A stretch of 64,000 nucleotides of DNA from Homalodisca vitripennis (lineage: Eukaryota > Arthropoda > Insecta > Hemiptera > Cicadellidae): assembly GCF_021130785.1 (NCBI RefSeq), contig NC_060214.1, forward strand, positions 45,755,001-45,819,000, written 5' to 3'. This document shows positions 35,249 through 46,701 of this stretch, in pieces. Positions within the stretch are counted from its first letter, which is position 1. Each line of letters begins with the position of its first letter. A program made the translations under genes and the position numbers. The notes under the pieces were generated by a model. The model did no database searches. It was not told where the DNA came from and was given only the letters and a program-made list of their open reading frames with translations.

Positions 35249-35673
35249 ACGCACAAGACATAACTCAACCTAACGAACTTAACAAATGAATTCCATAAAC
35301 TGTTGGTGGCCAAAAGCCAACAATGTCTTTTGTTATTTGTTCGCATGCATCGATCTCTTTATATTGTTGCCGCCAAAGAAATTCACATAACAAATACATA
35401 TCCCACCGTTCTCAACCACTATACAACAAGACACTGCGACTGCCTGCATAGGTAGACCGGGACCTGCGCCAATACCAGATAAAACCGGATTTTGCGATAA
35501 GATAAGGAACAATGAATACTGGTCGCTGGTCACCCATTACTGCTTATCTACTGTCATGAATTGATGTAATACAGGTCTAAAAATGTGTTGATAGCATTAA
35601 TGCATAAGAGAAACACACTTATTAAACATAGGAAACTTTTAAAGAAATGAGGTCGTATAACGCAAAATACCCC
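35029..35673. mobile_element. Possible small inverted-repeat element
   Basis: The left end 35029-35063 (GGGTCTTTTGCGTTATACTA, then CCTCATTTATTTAAA) is matched inverted by 35638-35673 (TTTAAAGAAATGAGG, then TCGTATAACGCAAAATACCC). The interior holds the CA tract and a G+C-balanced patch at 35300-35530. That patch has a 66-codon minus-strand open frame (35333-35533) of unknown identity. No transposase and no certain target duplication are visible. Confidence 0.6.
35171..35253. repeat. CA dinucleotide microsatellite
   Basis: About 40 CA units with one TA interruption near its right end. Confidence 0.95.
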
Positions 35674-36200
35674 ATATTCTCCTGCTAAATTTTCACCCGC
35701 GATTGTTTTTCTCTCTCATTCCCAAGACTTTCAGTACCAGTTTCGTGCTCACTTTTCTCGTCGTGATTCTCTGTTACAATGGCGGGGAAGGTTCCAACCG
35801 AAAGGCGGTCTCCTCATTAATAAGGGTTAAACGCTTGTAAGAGTCCACGTTCACTTTGGCCACCTAAGGATCGATTTCACCGGTCGTCGGGCGTTCGATG
35901 AGGTGATCGCATTCGACAAGTCCCGGCCTTTCTTGTACTATTTTATGCCAGCCAAAACTCTTGTGTAGCTTAAGGCATGTTCTTTATAGGCCTGTTATAT
36001 TATTTAAAGGGTCTCGGACCCAGTTTCTCGAGTTTAAATTCAAAATGACGGCGCAGCGTTAGGTGATGGTCCGCCCCATAAAACCATCTACTGTGTCAAC
36101 ACATGCCGCAGGCCACTGAATTAAAGTGAGCTTGAGGAGTTGGGGAGGGCTCTGCCTAGACAAAATCTCTACACCGGTCCTTACAGTGAACCTGCCCCAA
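35674..36200. other. G+C-richer block of unknown identity
   Basis: About 35690-36200 is distinctly richer in G+C (for example GGTGATGGTCCGCCCCAT near 36061 and CACCGGTCGTCGGGCG near 35878). Open frames are very short. It may be a retroelement untranslated region or LTR; I recognise no family. Confidence 0.35.
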
Positions 36201-36678
36201 TACCTATTAAAAAGACCCTATTTATTAGTTAAATCTACATGTGATAACAAATTTAAATTTTTAAGACATAAAAGCATATACAGTACTCTAATATAGTTTA
36301 AATACACAATTGCGATTGTACTAAATGTATATTACCTGTAAGTGTAGTTATATGTTTGTTAACTTCCTAATTAACTAGTAATATAAACTCCTTTCTAAGC
36401 ATGTTCAGCGAAATTAAATTTCTGTAATACAGCGTTATATTTTAATTAGTTTACCTGTTGTTATGTTCCACCAAAATTATTATAGTACATTCATTGTTTT
36501 GTTAGGCATTAAATTTGACTGTCAGAAAGAAAAATCTCTGTATACAAAAAGTAAACTTGCATACAAAAAGACTCTTCGACGTTGTAATACATTTAATTTG
36601 AAAATAAATTATTGTTTTAATGTGTTTTATATTACTTAATAATATATGAGGAACAAATTTTTTTTATATTACCGTACA
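36201..36678. other. A+T-rich stretch, no gene seen
   Basis: Left flank of the TA-flanked transposon; no feature is recognised. Confidence 0.4.
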
Positions 36679-36680
36679 TA

Positions 36681-37362
36681 CAGGGTGAGGCAGACCACCC
36701 GTACAGTACGTATAGCGGCCAAACCAAACGAGGTAGATTAGTCGTAACAGCTTAAACCCCCCTATTTCCACACCAAAGAATTTGGAGAAATTATTTTTTA
36801 ATCTCTAAAACTCCCCAAAAGGGTAGTTTTTGGGGGTAGGGGTGGTTTTTTGGAAATTTTCAAATGTAAAGGTATGTTGAGTTATACCTTATTTTAAAGG
36901 GATTTCTTCACTGACTATTTTGATGCACAAAGTTTGAACCTATCTTGCCGCTTATGTACAGGGTATACCAAAACGTAAAAAAAAATCAGGGGTTTGTGGG
37001 TAAATTTATTGCAACTACCTGCACAAATTTAGAGAGACAATATTTTTATTGAAAACTAATGATGAGATGGCTTATTGAAAAATATCATCGAATGCCACAC
37101 TACCCCAAAATTTACACATTTAAAAAATACATAGAATTTTGAAAAACTTAACAGACCCAATCTAAAAAAATCACATAACAACCTAGGTTGTGTTGTACAT
37201 AATTAGAAAGGCCTTTAAAAAATAAACATTTTATACATTTAAAGTTTATCTCTATCTCCAATGGTTTCAAAACTGTAGTACAAAAATATATTTTTTAATA
37301 ATTTTACTAAGTTAGTTTGAATTAATATAAAAATCTAATGAAAAAAATGGAAAACAAGTTGG
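36681..37362. repeat. Left terminal inverted repeat of the DD41D transposon
   Basis: It runs from CAGGGTGAGG to GAAAACAAGTTGG and matches 39186-39864 in inverse with scattered mismatches and small indels. It includes homopolymer-rich subterminal sequence (CCCCAAAAGGGTAG). Confidence 0.9.
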
Positions 37363-37649
37363 AATTTTAAGTTTAATTTCTTTTTAAATAATGTAGTAAA
37401 AAACACATCAGGATTTCTATCAGTGTAACATGTTTTCAAAAGCAATCTAACCGTGGTGTTCATGTTTTTACAATCCCAAATACACGAGTTGCCCCTGGAA
37501 GAACATTGGAACCAATTCCTTAGTCTCTTATCTAATCTCTGTTATTATCGTCTCCCTATTAATTCAGTTGTTCTTGTGACCACGTGGTATGAGGTTGATA
37601 TAATTTAAATTTTTTTAAAGTACGTAGTATAAGTTTTGTTTGTTCTAAA

Positions 37650-38701
37650 ATGCCGTTCTAAAATGAGGAGGCATTCCAGATGCTTATGGTGTTAGGGGAA
37701 TGTTTCCAAAATTACTCAGCTGCCGCTCCTTTTTATGCCCAACGTTACCCAGACCGCGAACATCACTCCAGGAACGTTTTTCAAAGACTTGCTAGTCGAG
37801 TTCGTGAAACAGGTCATGTTTCAACCTGACCACAACAAAGGAAAGGAACTCGCTAGACCCGTGAGAAGTGATAGGGCACCCGAAGTTTTGGCAGCCTTTC
37901 AACTGAATTCGCATGATTCTACACGAAGAGTAGCTCTTGATTCTGGTATGAGTCAAAGATCTGTTTTAAGAATCGTTCACGATCATAAAATGCACCCATA
38001 TAGGATGTCATTACATCAAGAACTCCATGGAGATGATTACCTTCATAGAATGAACTTTTGTTTGTGGGCTCGAGAAAAACTACAACAAAATCAAAACTTT
38101 CACCGTAACATTCTGTGGTGTGATGAGGCCACGTTTAGGAGTAATGGAGAAGTGAACCGTCACAATATGAGATACTGGGCGTTTGAAAACCCACACTGGA
38201 TGCGAGAAGTGGAAAATCAAAGGTACTGGACACTAAATACCTGGTGCGGTATTATCGGTGACAAAATTGTAGGGCCATTTTTCTTTGACGATCGCCTAGA
38301 CCGAGTAGTTTATATCAACTTTCTCATTGGTCACTTGCCTAATTTATTGATCGAAATCCCTGAGGAAGTCTTACAACGATGGGGCACCAGCACACTACGC
38401 CGAAGATTCTCGATTAATTCTAAACGAGCAATACCCTGACAGATGTATTGGAAGAGGCGGCCCTGTGAACTACCCAGCGAGATCTCCTGATTTAACGTGT
38501 ATGGACTTTTACTTGTGGGGTAGACTAAAAGAACTAGTGTATTAATCTAGACCAACAACTAGAGAGGACATGATGCAGCGGATAAGGGAGGCTATAAACA
38601 CGATCAGTAGAGAAGAGATAATTAGAGCTGTAGATAGCTTCACCTCAAGGATTGAACTCTGTCTGGAAAACAATGGGTTGCAGTTTGAGCACCGGTTTTA
38701 A
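37650..38701 (+). pseudogene. DD41D-spaced IS630/Tc1/mariner transposase, broken
   Basis: Three frames together give a near full-length transposase. The N-terminal part (37650 on) reads EEAFQMLMVLGECFQNYSAA and YPDREHHSRNVFQRLASRVR, like the DUF4817 helix-turn-helix region of insect transposases. A frame change near 37825-37860 leads into the 234-codon open part (37735-38439) with LARPVRSDRAPEVL and the first catalytic Asp in ILWCDEATF (38122). Another change near 38378 gives the second Asp in DGAPAHYAE (38378) and the third in SPDLTCMDFYLWG (38504), 41 residues apart. The end is QFEHRF (stop 38699-38701). Stops at 37659 and 38543 add to the damage. DD41D spacing recalls the insect 'rosa'-type lineage; that assignment is inference. 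The enzyme would bind the inverted repeats and cut at TA. Confidence 0.9.
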
Positions 38702-39185
38702 CTCTTCATGAGGTCAGTTACTAGGTTATTGTTGGTTTTAGTTTGATAATTGATAATTGTCATATTGATAATTTACCATGATGCTGCTGTAACATGGTAG
38801 ATTTGTTTTCAAAGCTAGTTTGAAGTGTTTAATTCTTTTTTATAATGACAGGATACTCCTTCCTTCCATGGCACTCATATCAATGATTAAATAACAATAG
38901 GTTTTCTCCTATACATTTTGTGCAATTTAAGTGTAAAACTATTTATAACTAAAAATGTACTAATTTAGTAACTGGGTAATTTTCCTGTTTCATGAGAGAA
39001 ATCAGCACTTATCGTAAGACATTGTAGTTTACGGTGTTCCAATACCTTTTTAAATTTTAAAAGACTCTTTTAAAAATTGGACACAGTATTTTTTCAATCA
39101 TAAACATAAGAGACGAGTTTACTGTTGGAACTTTTTTTTTACTTACACATTGCACTTTTATAATAAATACATTGAGTAAAATTAT

Positions 39186-39864
39186 CCAACTTGTTTTCCA
39201 TTTGTTTCATTAGATTTTGATATTAATTCAAACTAACTTAGTAAAATTATCAAAAAAATTTATTTTTGTACTACAGTTTTGAAACCATTGGAGATAGAGA
39301 CAAACTTTAAATGTAGAAAATGTTTATTTTTTAAAGATTTTTCTAATTATGTACAACACAACCTAGGTTGCTATTTGATTTTTTTTAGATTGGGGCTGTT
39401 AAGTATTTCAAAATTCTATGTATTTTTAAAATGTGTAATATTTGGGGTAGGGTGGCATTTGATGATATTTCTCAATAAGCCATCTCATCATTAAGTTTCA
39501 ATAAAAATATCGTCTCTCTACATTTGTGCAGGTAGTTGCAATAAATTTACCCACAACCCCCTGATTGTTTTACGTTTTGGTGTACCCTGTACATAAGCGA
39601 CAAAATAGGTTCAAACTTTTTGCATCAAAATAATCAGTGAATACCTTTAAAATGAGTTATAACTCAACATACCTTTACATTTGAAAATTTACCCAAAACC
39701 ACCCCTACCCCCCAAAAACTACCCTTTTGGAGAGTTTTAGAGATTTCAAAATAATTTCTCCAAATTATTTGGGGTGGAAATAGGGGGGTTTAAGTTGTTA
39801 CGAATAATCTACCTCGTTTGGTTTGACCGCTATACGTACTGTACGGGTGGTTTGACTCACCCTG
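39186..39864. repeat. Right terminal inverted repeat of the DD41D transposon
   Basis: Inverse of 36681-37362, from CCAACTTGTTTTCC to the terminal CTCACCCTG. Confidence 0.9.
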
Positions 39865-40919
39865 TATATCGTAGTAGGACCTTTGACTATATTACATCTG
39901 TTGTACTTCATACATGTAAATATCACAGTTTCGCGAGTACGTCGGTTATCGCTAGATAATCGAATCAAGCAACGTCGAACGTGGCTGCTGATTGGAAGAG
40001 TGACTACTGAGCGATCCGCTTACCAGGCTATTCATGGTGTTTTGGACGTAACAATATACAAGATTTAGATTAATTTTTAAATGCCAAAGTAAGAGCTGCT
40101 TATAACAAGATTTTGCCTATGACTTGCTTGTCATAAATCGTCAGTGGGTGAGCAAAATAACCCACCAATACCATCCATTCTCTGAACTAACAATTTAGAT
40201 ATATTACATTCTCCTATTGTGGCCTTACACAATATAAATTAATCTTAACATGAAATTATGGGTTACCATAAATAGAATGTAATGTAATGCATGTAATGAC
40301 TGAAAATATTTGGTTATTCTGTACTTTTATGATTCGTTTGCATAATATATTGTTTTTGGACAAAATAAAGTACTGATAATTGCTTTTATTACTGTAGTAA
40401 CACTGTATTGTTTCTTTACTGTTAATAATTGTTTTTTATAAAAATAATCAGTAGATAATAATTATTTAAATACCATATTCTTTTTAATTGCACTTTATAT
40501 GTACTCATGAGTCAGCTGTCATTCGTATAAGTATGATGATTGGATCATAATTAGATGGATCTTCACAGTTACACAATCACAAGTACGAGATTCACAATCA
40601 CACATCACAACAGCACAGGCTACAATGCCATACTAAAAAAAATTTCGATGTCGGCTCTTTAATTGACACCGCGTAGTGTCATATGAAAAAATGGGACAGG
40701 AAGGAGATGTTCAGGAGGGGGAAGGGGTAAAGGCAAGCAGCTAATTTTTGCTCCTAGGCCTTAGTGTCAACGTGTGTGCACGAACTGTTGGTTAAGGTTT
40801 GTTTTATTTTCATGTCCTCTTTAATCTAAATGTTCTTTTTTCTGTTCATTATTTTGTATATATTTATATACATATATACATTTATATACATTTATATATT
40901 TATAATTTAACCTTCTCCA

Positions 40920-40960
40920 CCTGACGAAGAGGTTAAATGTCAATCCACGAAACGTTCTCT
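40920..40960 (+). ncRNA. Hammerhead-like core, weak
   Basis: CTGACGA at ~40921, an ill-paired middle (GGTTAAATGTCAATCC), then GAAACGTT. The boxes are right but stem II is poor. It may mark a decayed Penelope-like end inside block C. Confidence 0.25.
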
Positions 40961-41397
40961 ATACCGTTGTAACATATTATATCAGCTAATGCCTGAAACC
41001 CTATCAATTCAAAACTAAACAGTTTGTATTTTAAATATTATTGTACTAATGCTTACCTATTTTTTTCTTTTGCTGACAGTAATAAAATAAATGAAACTTG
41101 AATATAAACTACAGATTTATAGAAATATTTGTATTGTTAAATAATAACGTTCCTTATTTAATACAAAAGTCAAATAATAAATTCAATTTTTTTTTAAATT
41201 TTTACTCCTATTAATATGTTCTTTTAACAATGCATTAAATTGAATGTCATAGCACAGTAGAATTTATTAAAAACACATATAATTACCTGTCAATAACAAA
41301 AGTCTTTCGTTAATTAAAGCATTTTCACATTGTCACTAATCATAATTAATTCAAAGGCTTTGAACATATTGTAGCCCACAGAAATGTGTATGGCCTG

Positions 41398-41430
41398 TAT
41401 AAAAAAATCGACGAACTGTCATTAACAAAG
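41398..41430 (+). promoter_or_regulatory. Promoter-like module C1
   Basis: TATAAAAAAATCG (41398) is followed 22 bases on by CATTAACAAAG, preceded by CTGT to give TCATT. It is the best preserved A1-type copy of the module. Confidence 0.4.
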
Positions 41431-42412
41431 AGCTTCACTTTATCTGGTATTGTCAAACATATTTAGCATTCAGCTGCAGTATAAACAATAAAAGTCATTA
41501 TTCATAGATTATTTAATATAATAAAATATAATTATCTTACGGTATATATGTTTGTGATGTCTGATTAAAAAAGTAATTATTCTAAGTATATAAGCTTTTG
41601 CTATAATAATAAATTTTCTTGAATTCATAGTTATTGGGATTATAGAAGTTTTATGAATCTTTTTTATTTAATTGTTATGGACATACTTTTAGAGTTTCAG
41701 GCCGTTTTCCGTCCATTTTCCTGGGCCACTGTGATAATCATATAAAAAACAATAAGAAGGAGAGTCGATACAGAATAAGATCGATACATAAGTTTAACAG
41801 TTACAGACATTTGTCAACAGTCCATGAACCTGTGTGCATTTTAGGTATCAGTAATCAAGTATACTGATTATATTGATTAGATCTTTAACCCAAAATAGGT
41901 TAAAGGCTCAGTGTTGAGTACAGACATACACGTATAGACTGTCTATTAACCTTATTTATCTTTGATACCATAATTAAAAAAGCTTCAAAATATTTAAAGT
42001 TACCTTTTCACTCGTAAAAGGAAACAATAGTGGAAACAAATTGACAAACATTACAGTTTACATCGAGTTACATATTTATTTACAAAGAAAATAATTATCA
42101 AAATATTAACATTTAGATATTGTGAAATTGTATTAGTATATGTGGACAAAGTTTGCAACGAGTGCAATGTGAAAGTATTTACGTTATTTATACATATATA
42201 AAAAACACAAAAATCGTAAACTAAACTGAAATTTATTATACAAAATAAGGTCTTAAAGTTTATTATTAGGATAAGAAGTAGATGTAAACACATATGCATA
42301 CGATTTGAATACCATACTTAAAATTGTGCAACCTATATGGAAAAGATATTGCAAAAATTGTGTTTATGCTCTCGTCTAAAATGTATTTGCTAAAAAATAA
42401 AAGTTGTTTATA

Positions 42413-42460
42413 AAACTACTAGCAATTTCCCGTTGCTTTTCGCGCAATCTTCCCTTAATT
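42413..42460 (-). repeat. Possible retroelement 3' end relic
   Basis: ACTACTAGCAATTTCCCG followed by TTGCTTTTCGCGCAA resembles, inverted, the 'gcgaag-cgggta-ctagt' type of invertebrate retroelement end also suspected near 17.1 kb. It lies at the end of block C. Confidence 0.3.
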
Positions 42461-43969
42461 AATAGGTAAGTAACATACGCATTCCTTTTCAATAACCGAA
42501 TAAAAACACGAGATAAGTAGAGATTTTACTGGATAATATTTAAATATTCTGATCCATATCAGAAAAGTGGTTTTGACGTTAGTATAGTAATGTTTTAAGG
42601 TCCTCAAAGTTTAAAACTGAATCAGTTTCTTTGTGCGTGAAGAAGCATTTCCAGTTAAAATCAGCTATGTTCAGGAAAGTAGTAGTTAGCCTGTTTAAAA
42701 ATAAATACATTCACGTTTTAAAAAAGAATCCCATTTTAATTAAAACATTCTCTATTTAGTTCCTTGTAATTTTATTCTTTATAAAATATAGGAGAAGCCG
42801 GTGAATATCACCCATATAAAACTTCGGGAAAATGTAAAAATATAATCAGTTTTGAAGGAAAATTATGCTTAAAACGTTCGGAAACTTTTAAAGGACAACT
42901 CAATAGAGACTTACTGGTCAGACAGGTTCCTCAATAAACACCAAACAACAATGTAAACAAATGTTAATTCTGTAGTATGAATACCAGTCTAAATGGTAGT
43001 ATTTCTAGATTTATTACATGGATGTCTTGAAATATTTTTTGTTATTATAAAGGGATTTCAACGAAGTATTATCCCGAGTTAAAAGACAATAAATTTAAAG
43101 ACGTTGTATTAACACAGATTTTATACTGGTACTTCCCGGTTTTTCTCATGACTAAAGACACTACTTATCTCTTGCTTGCTATCAATGTAAAAATAGCATT
43201 TAACATCATATAATATGCAAACTCGTGTAAGTACGCTAATATATATTCTAACATGGAAGCAAGTTTTCAAACGCTCATTCAACTCCGAACTCCAAAAACA
43301 TGCAAGATTACTTTTCTCCAACATAAAACCGACTTAACAACCTACTTCATTGTTATCCGTGAGCGAATATACGTATTGAATACCAAATTTTACAATGAAC
43401 ACTCCAATAATCTTAGACTTTATTATTTATTATTATGGAGTGAATATCTTTTTACAATGTTTATTACCTTAGTTAGCCAGTTTGAATGGATATATAGAAA
43501 GTTTTTGCTGTTTGTCATCGTTATATTTGCTACATAATATTGTTAAGCATAGCATATTACCAATAATACCTCGTAATGTACTTATAACATGTTAACAACA
43601 ATTTAAGAATACATATAACTATCTAAGTTAAGATCTCTTATATTTTGTATTGGTGATACAAGAATATAATATTTTGAAGCTCATAAAAGACTCAAAAGAT
43701 TTTTATAATTACATATATTAAGGAAGATATAAATAAGTTTTTTCTTTAATATGTATCAATATAAAATTCCCAGTGATACCACATGTGGTATAACCACTAT
43801 GATAACCTATAAAACATATTGCGTAAAATAAATATCCCCTAGACCAAGACAACTTACGGCTTTTCTGAGTTTGATCAGGAAACGTTTCTGTTTGGGTGTT
43901 TGGTAGCAAGTGTCAGTAACAACTTGCAATGGCAATAAATTAGTATGCTCAATCTACTTGTTAACAACC
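42461..43969. other. A+T-rich stretch, no gene seen
   Basis: The longest open frame (43253-43537, plus strand, 94 codons) is hydrophobic and aromatic at its end but has no motif and no supporting context. I treat it as chance. Confidence 0.4.
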
Positions 43970-44250
43970 TTTATGAGTAGGTTTTGTGTTAATGGGGGTT
44001 CGTCATTATTTTGTTTTCTTGACATCAACCAAAATTATTATTAAACATCGCATGTTCAAAGCTTGTGTTGGTTTGACGTTTAGAGTTTAAGTAAAAAGTG
44101 GTAATTACCAAATAAAATTCAATATTGACAGGTAATGATGACGTTGTGATAAATTACGACCTCATCTAGCAGTTTCAACTTTGAGGGTGTGATGAAAAAT
44201 GGTGCATAATTGTTGTGTTAAAAATCTACTTAACATATTATAGTGGTATA
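43970..44250 (-). repeat. Repeat D' (inverse of D)
   Basis: Inverted counterpart of 29040-29420: GACATCAACCAAAATTATTA, GTAATTACCAAATAAAATTC, ATTGACAGGTAATGATGACG and CATCTAGCAGTTTCAACTTT. It is moderately diverged. Confidence 0.7.
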
Positions 44251-45965
44251 TAAATTTAGGGGTGAGCGATATCGAACAGTGCTGCTAAAACTTTTTCTCT
44301 GTTTATATGTATGTTTCACTTCTTACAGGGTATCTCAAGAATAAAATGACTTGTAATTTATTTATTTTTGTTTAAACATTGAGTTCAATATTGGTGCACG
44401 TTGCAATAATGCAAAACAATTAAATATGATTGAACTATGTGCAATGATATAAGTTTATATTGTTAAAATTGGAGAATAAATCTCAAAACAAATTTATTTT
44501 AATTCCAATATATTTTAATATTTGACATAGTAACAAATGTTCCCCCATAAATGTATTTATATCTTAAAACATTTACACAGAATCGTAGCCTCTTTTTTGC
44601 GGGTTACCTCTACGTTGTGCTACAATGTACTAGCAACACCTGTTCAAATATTTGTTTTCCGTAGTTTTCATTGCAAAACTTTAAAAATTCTGTAAAAATA
44701 CCATATTAAAATTCCTTAATTCCATTGTTAAATCAGAAAATTTGAAATAATAATTGACACTCTATCTATAAACAATAACAGAATACTCTATGTATGCCGT
44801 AGAAATATTGAGTTATTTCTAAGGGTAATCAAATTATAAATAATTTATTTTTAATTGGAAATATAGCTACGAGTTTACCGTAGCGTAGTAACATGTAAAC
44901 AGGCCAATTTCTCTGCGATCTAATTTTGTTGGACTTTAATACCGCCTCGTTGACAGGATGTGGCTATACCTTGTTTACCTGCTGTTATATACGTTTAGCG
45001 GTCATGTAAACCTTCCAAACACTGTATTGATTTTGTACACAAAAATAGCGATACATTTCTCTTTTACACAATATATCCATTAGGTTTCGATAACTAGTAC
45101 AGTCATAAAATTTAAATATAATTTTTCTTTTACAAAACCTTTGTAATGGTCATCGTTAGTACACTGTATTATATACGCAACTATACCTGTTTGTATTGCT
45201 TTCCGTTATATTTAAAATTGTAATAGTAAATGAATTGATTTTCCATTCAGAGCATCGTCTATAACAATTTCTTACATACAAAACTTTATTTTAGTTTTGA
45301 ATAATTAAACTGTGTATTTGTCACTACTAGAAAAGCTAAACATAATATATTTTACGCGTAAAGTTTTATTTTAGTATATATTTACCTACTACTACAGAGA
45401 ATAAACAACAGAGATCATACAATATTCCCCGTTTTTTTTTTTAGTTTATTATGATATCAGAATATCTACAAAACTCTCTAAACAGCTTGTGGTTATTTTT
45501 TCAAGGAATAATAGGAATCAGTCAGAAATACGTCTGGTGTTATATTTATTTTCGTGTACCGTCTTTCTTTCTAAGACATATTTAATTTTATGTAAGATTA
45601 ATGTAAGAAAAATGTTGTTTAGTTATATAAATATCAAATATTTTCAAATTTCAATCGATCAAAACTAGTTTGCTCAAACTCACAATTTTAAGTTTTGAAA
45701 ATTACACTTTTATTGTTATATCACATACATAATAAAGTTATTGTACATTTGATTACAGTTCATTGTTTTGTTCTTAAACTATTTTGTGTCCAAAAACAGA
45801 CACATACAGACAATTTGCATACTTTTCTATTAATACTCGACAAACCTTTAAAAAAACCTAAATTTATTAAATCATGAAAACAAACAAAGATATTTAAATC
45901 AATCTTAGTCCTATGAAATAAATCTAGAAAACACAGAAGACTTAATAAAGGAGGAAAATCGATTT
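44251..45965. other. A+T-rich stretch, no gene seen
   Basis: No coding or structured feature is recognised. Confidence 0.45.
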
Positions 45966-45973
45966 ATAAAAAA

Positions 45974-46693
45974 GGTACTTTGGGATTATACCGACCACAC
46001 CAGTATGAAGAACACAAAAATATAAATTTATATAAATAAACATGATAGAACGAAAAAACAACTCTTTAATTACAAAATTACAAACTTACAAGCATTTCCA
46101 GGTATTGTGATCGGTATTGTTGTCGCTGTTATCTTATCTTTCTCGAGAATCCCGATTACGGCAGGCCGCGCGGCATCACATGATTTGCACTGTACATAAT
46201 TGCCTTTCCATTACAATTCAATTTATATTTCTGATCAGCCCCTCTAGAATTTGATATTTTACTGGTACTATCTCGAGGGATGTTTTTCTTTCTGTCGAAG
46301 CCCGCGCTGATGGCCGGAGGCACTCGCATTTTGGGTGGCGGAATGTGATCAAGAATAAAAACAAGTTTTGAGTGTTTTTTCAATAAAGAGTTTAGTTTTA
46401 GTTTGGTAATGTTTGTTGTTGTTGAATTTTTGTGTTTGGAGAAATGTAGAGGTAAAACACGGAAGTACAACAAAGCGACGTACCAGCTGAACGGGCGGCG
46501 AGACTCTGCAATCACATTATCTACTAGACCGCTCGACTTTGACCTCTGTCTGAGGATGGGGAGGGGTTTGCGATAAGACAATTCCTGTTTTATATTGACG
46601 AAATATTGTTCTACGCTAATCTAGTAATCAGTAAAAGCAAAATGTCGAATAACGATTCATGACTGGGTGTGGTCGGTATAATCCCAAAGTACC
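45974..46693. mobile_element. 720-bp DNA element with 8-bp target duplication
   Basis: The termini GGTACTTTGGGATTATACCG (45974) and the exact inverse (ending 46693) extend to ~36 bp with one indel. ATAAAAAA lies directly outside each end (45966-45973 and 46694-46701), a perfect 8-bp target duplication. An 8-bp duplication fits hAT, P or Merlin elements; the GG start is unlike typical hAT ends. The interior is richer in G+C than its surroundings and has a 141-codon minus-strand open frame (46156-46581). That frame is basic, begins MSYRKPLPILRQRSK and shows no DDE or zinc-finger pattern. It is non-autonomous; the superfamily is undecided. Confidence 0.88.
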
Positions 46694-46701
46694 ATAAAAA
46701 A

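Larger units (their letters stand above)
36681..39864 (+). mobile_element. Tc1/mariner-type transposon with ~680-bp terminal inverted repeats
   Basis: The element starts CAGGGTGAGGCAGACCACCC and ends with the inverse of CAGGGTGAGTCAAACCACCC. A TA dinucleotide lies on each side (36679-36680 and 39865-39866), as expected for IS630/Tc1/mariner insertions. The inverted repeats run about 36681-37362 and 39186-39864, far longer than in typical mariners. They flank a ~1.8-kb middle with a broken transposase. Both ends look complete, so the copy could be mobilised only if an active relative exists. Confidence 0.92.
40060..42430 (+). repeat. Divergent segmental repeat, block C
   Basis: It matches the first part of block A in the same orientation: AAGAGCTGCTTA (40090), CATGAAATTATGGGTTACC (40249), ATTACCTGTCAATAACAAAA (41283), AACAAAGAGCTTCACTTTA (41423), CATTTGTCAACAGTCC (41808) and GAATACCATACTTAAA (42308). 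It begins within ~200 bp of the right end of the transposon, which may have inserted near its edge. The part matching A beyond ~25.8 kb is not seen. Confidence 0.75.

Noticed and set aside
35158..35346. Cys/Val-repeat open frame on the minus strand
   Set aside because: It is produced by the CA microsatellite.
34728..38701. Intact, active transposases
   Set aside because: The mariner copy lacks its middle, and the DD41D copy has two stops and two frame changes.
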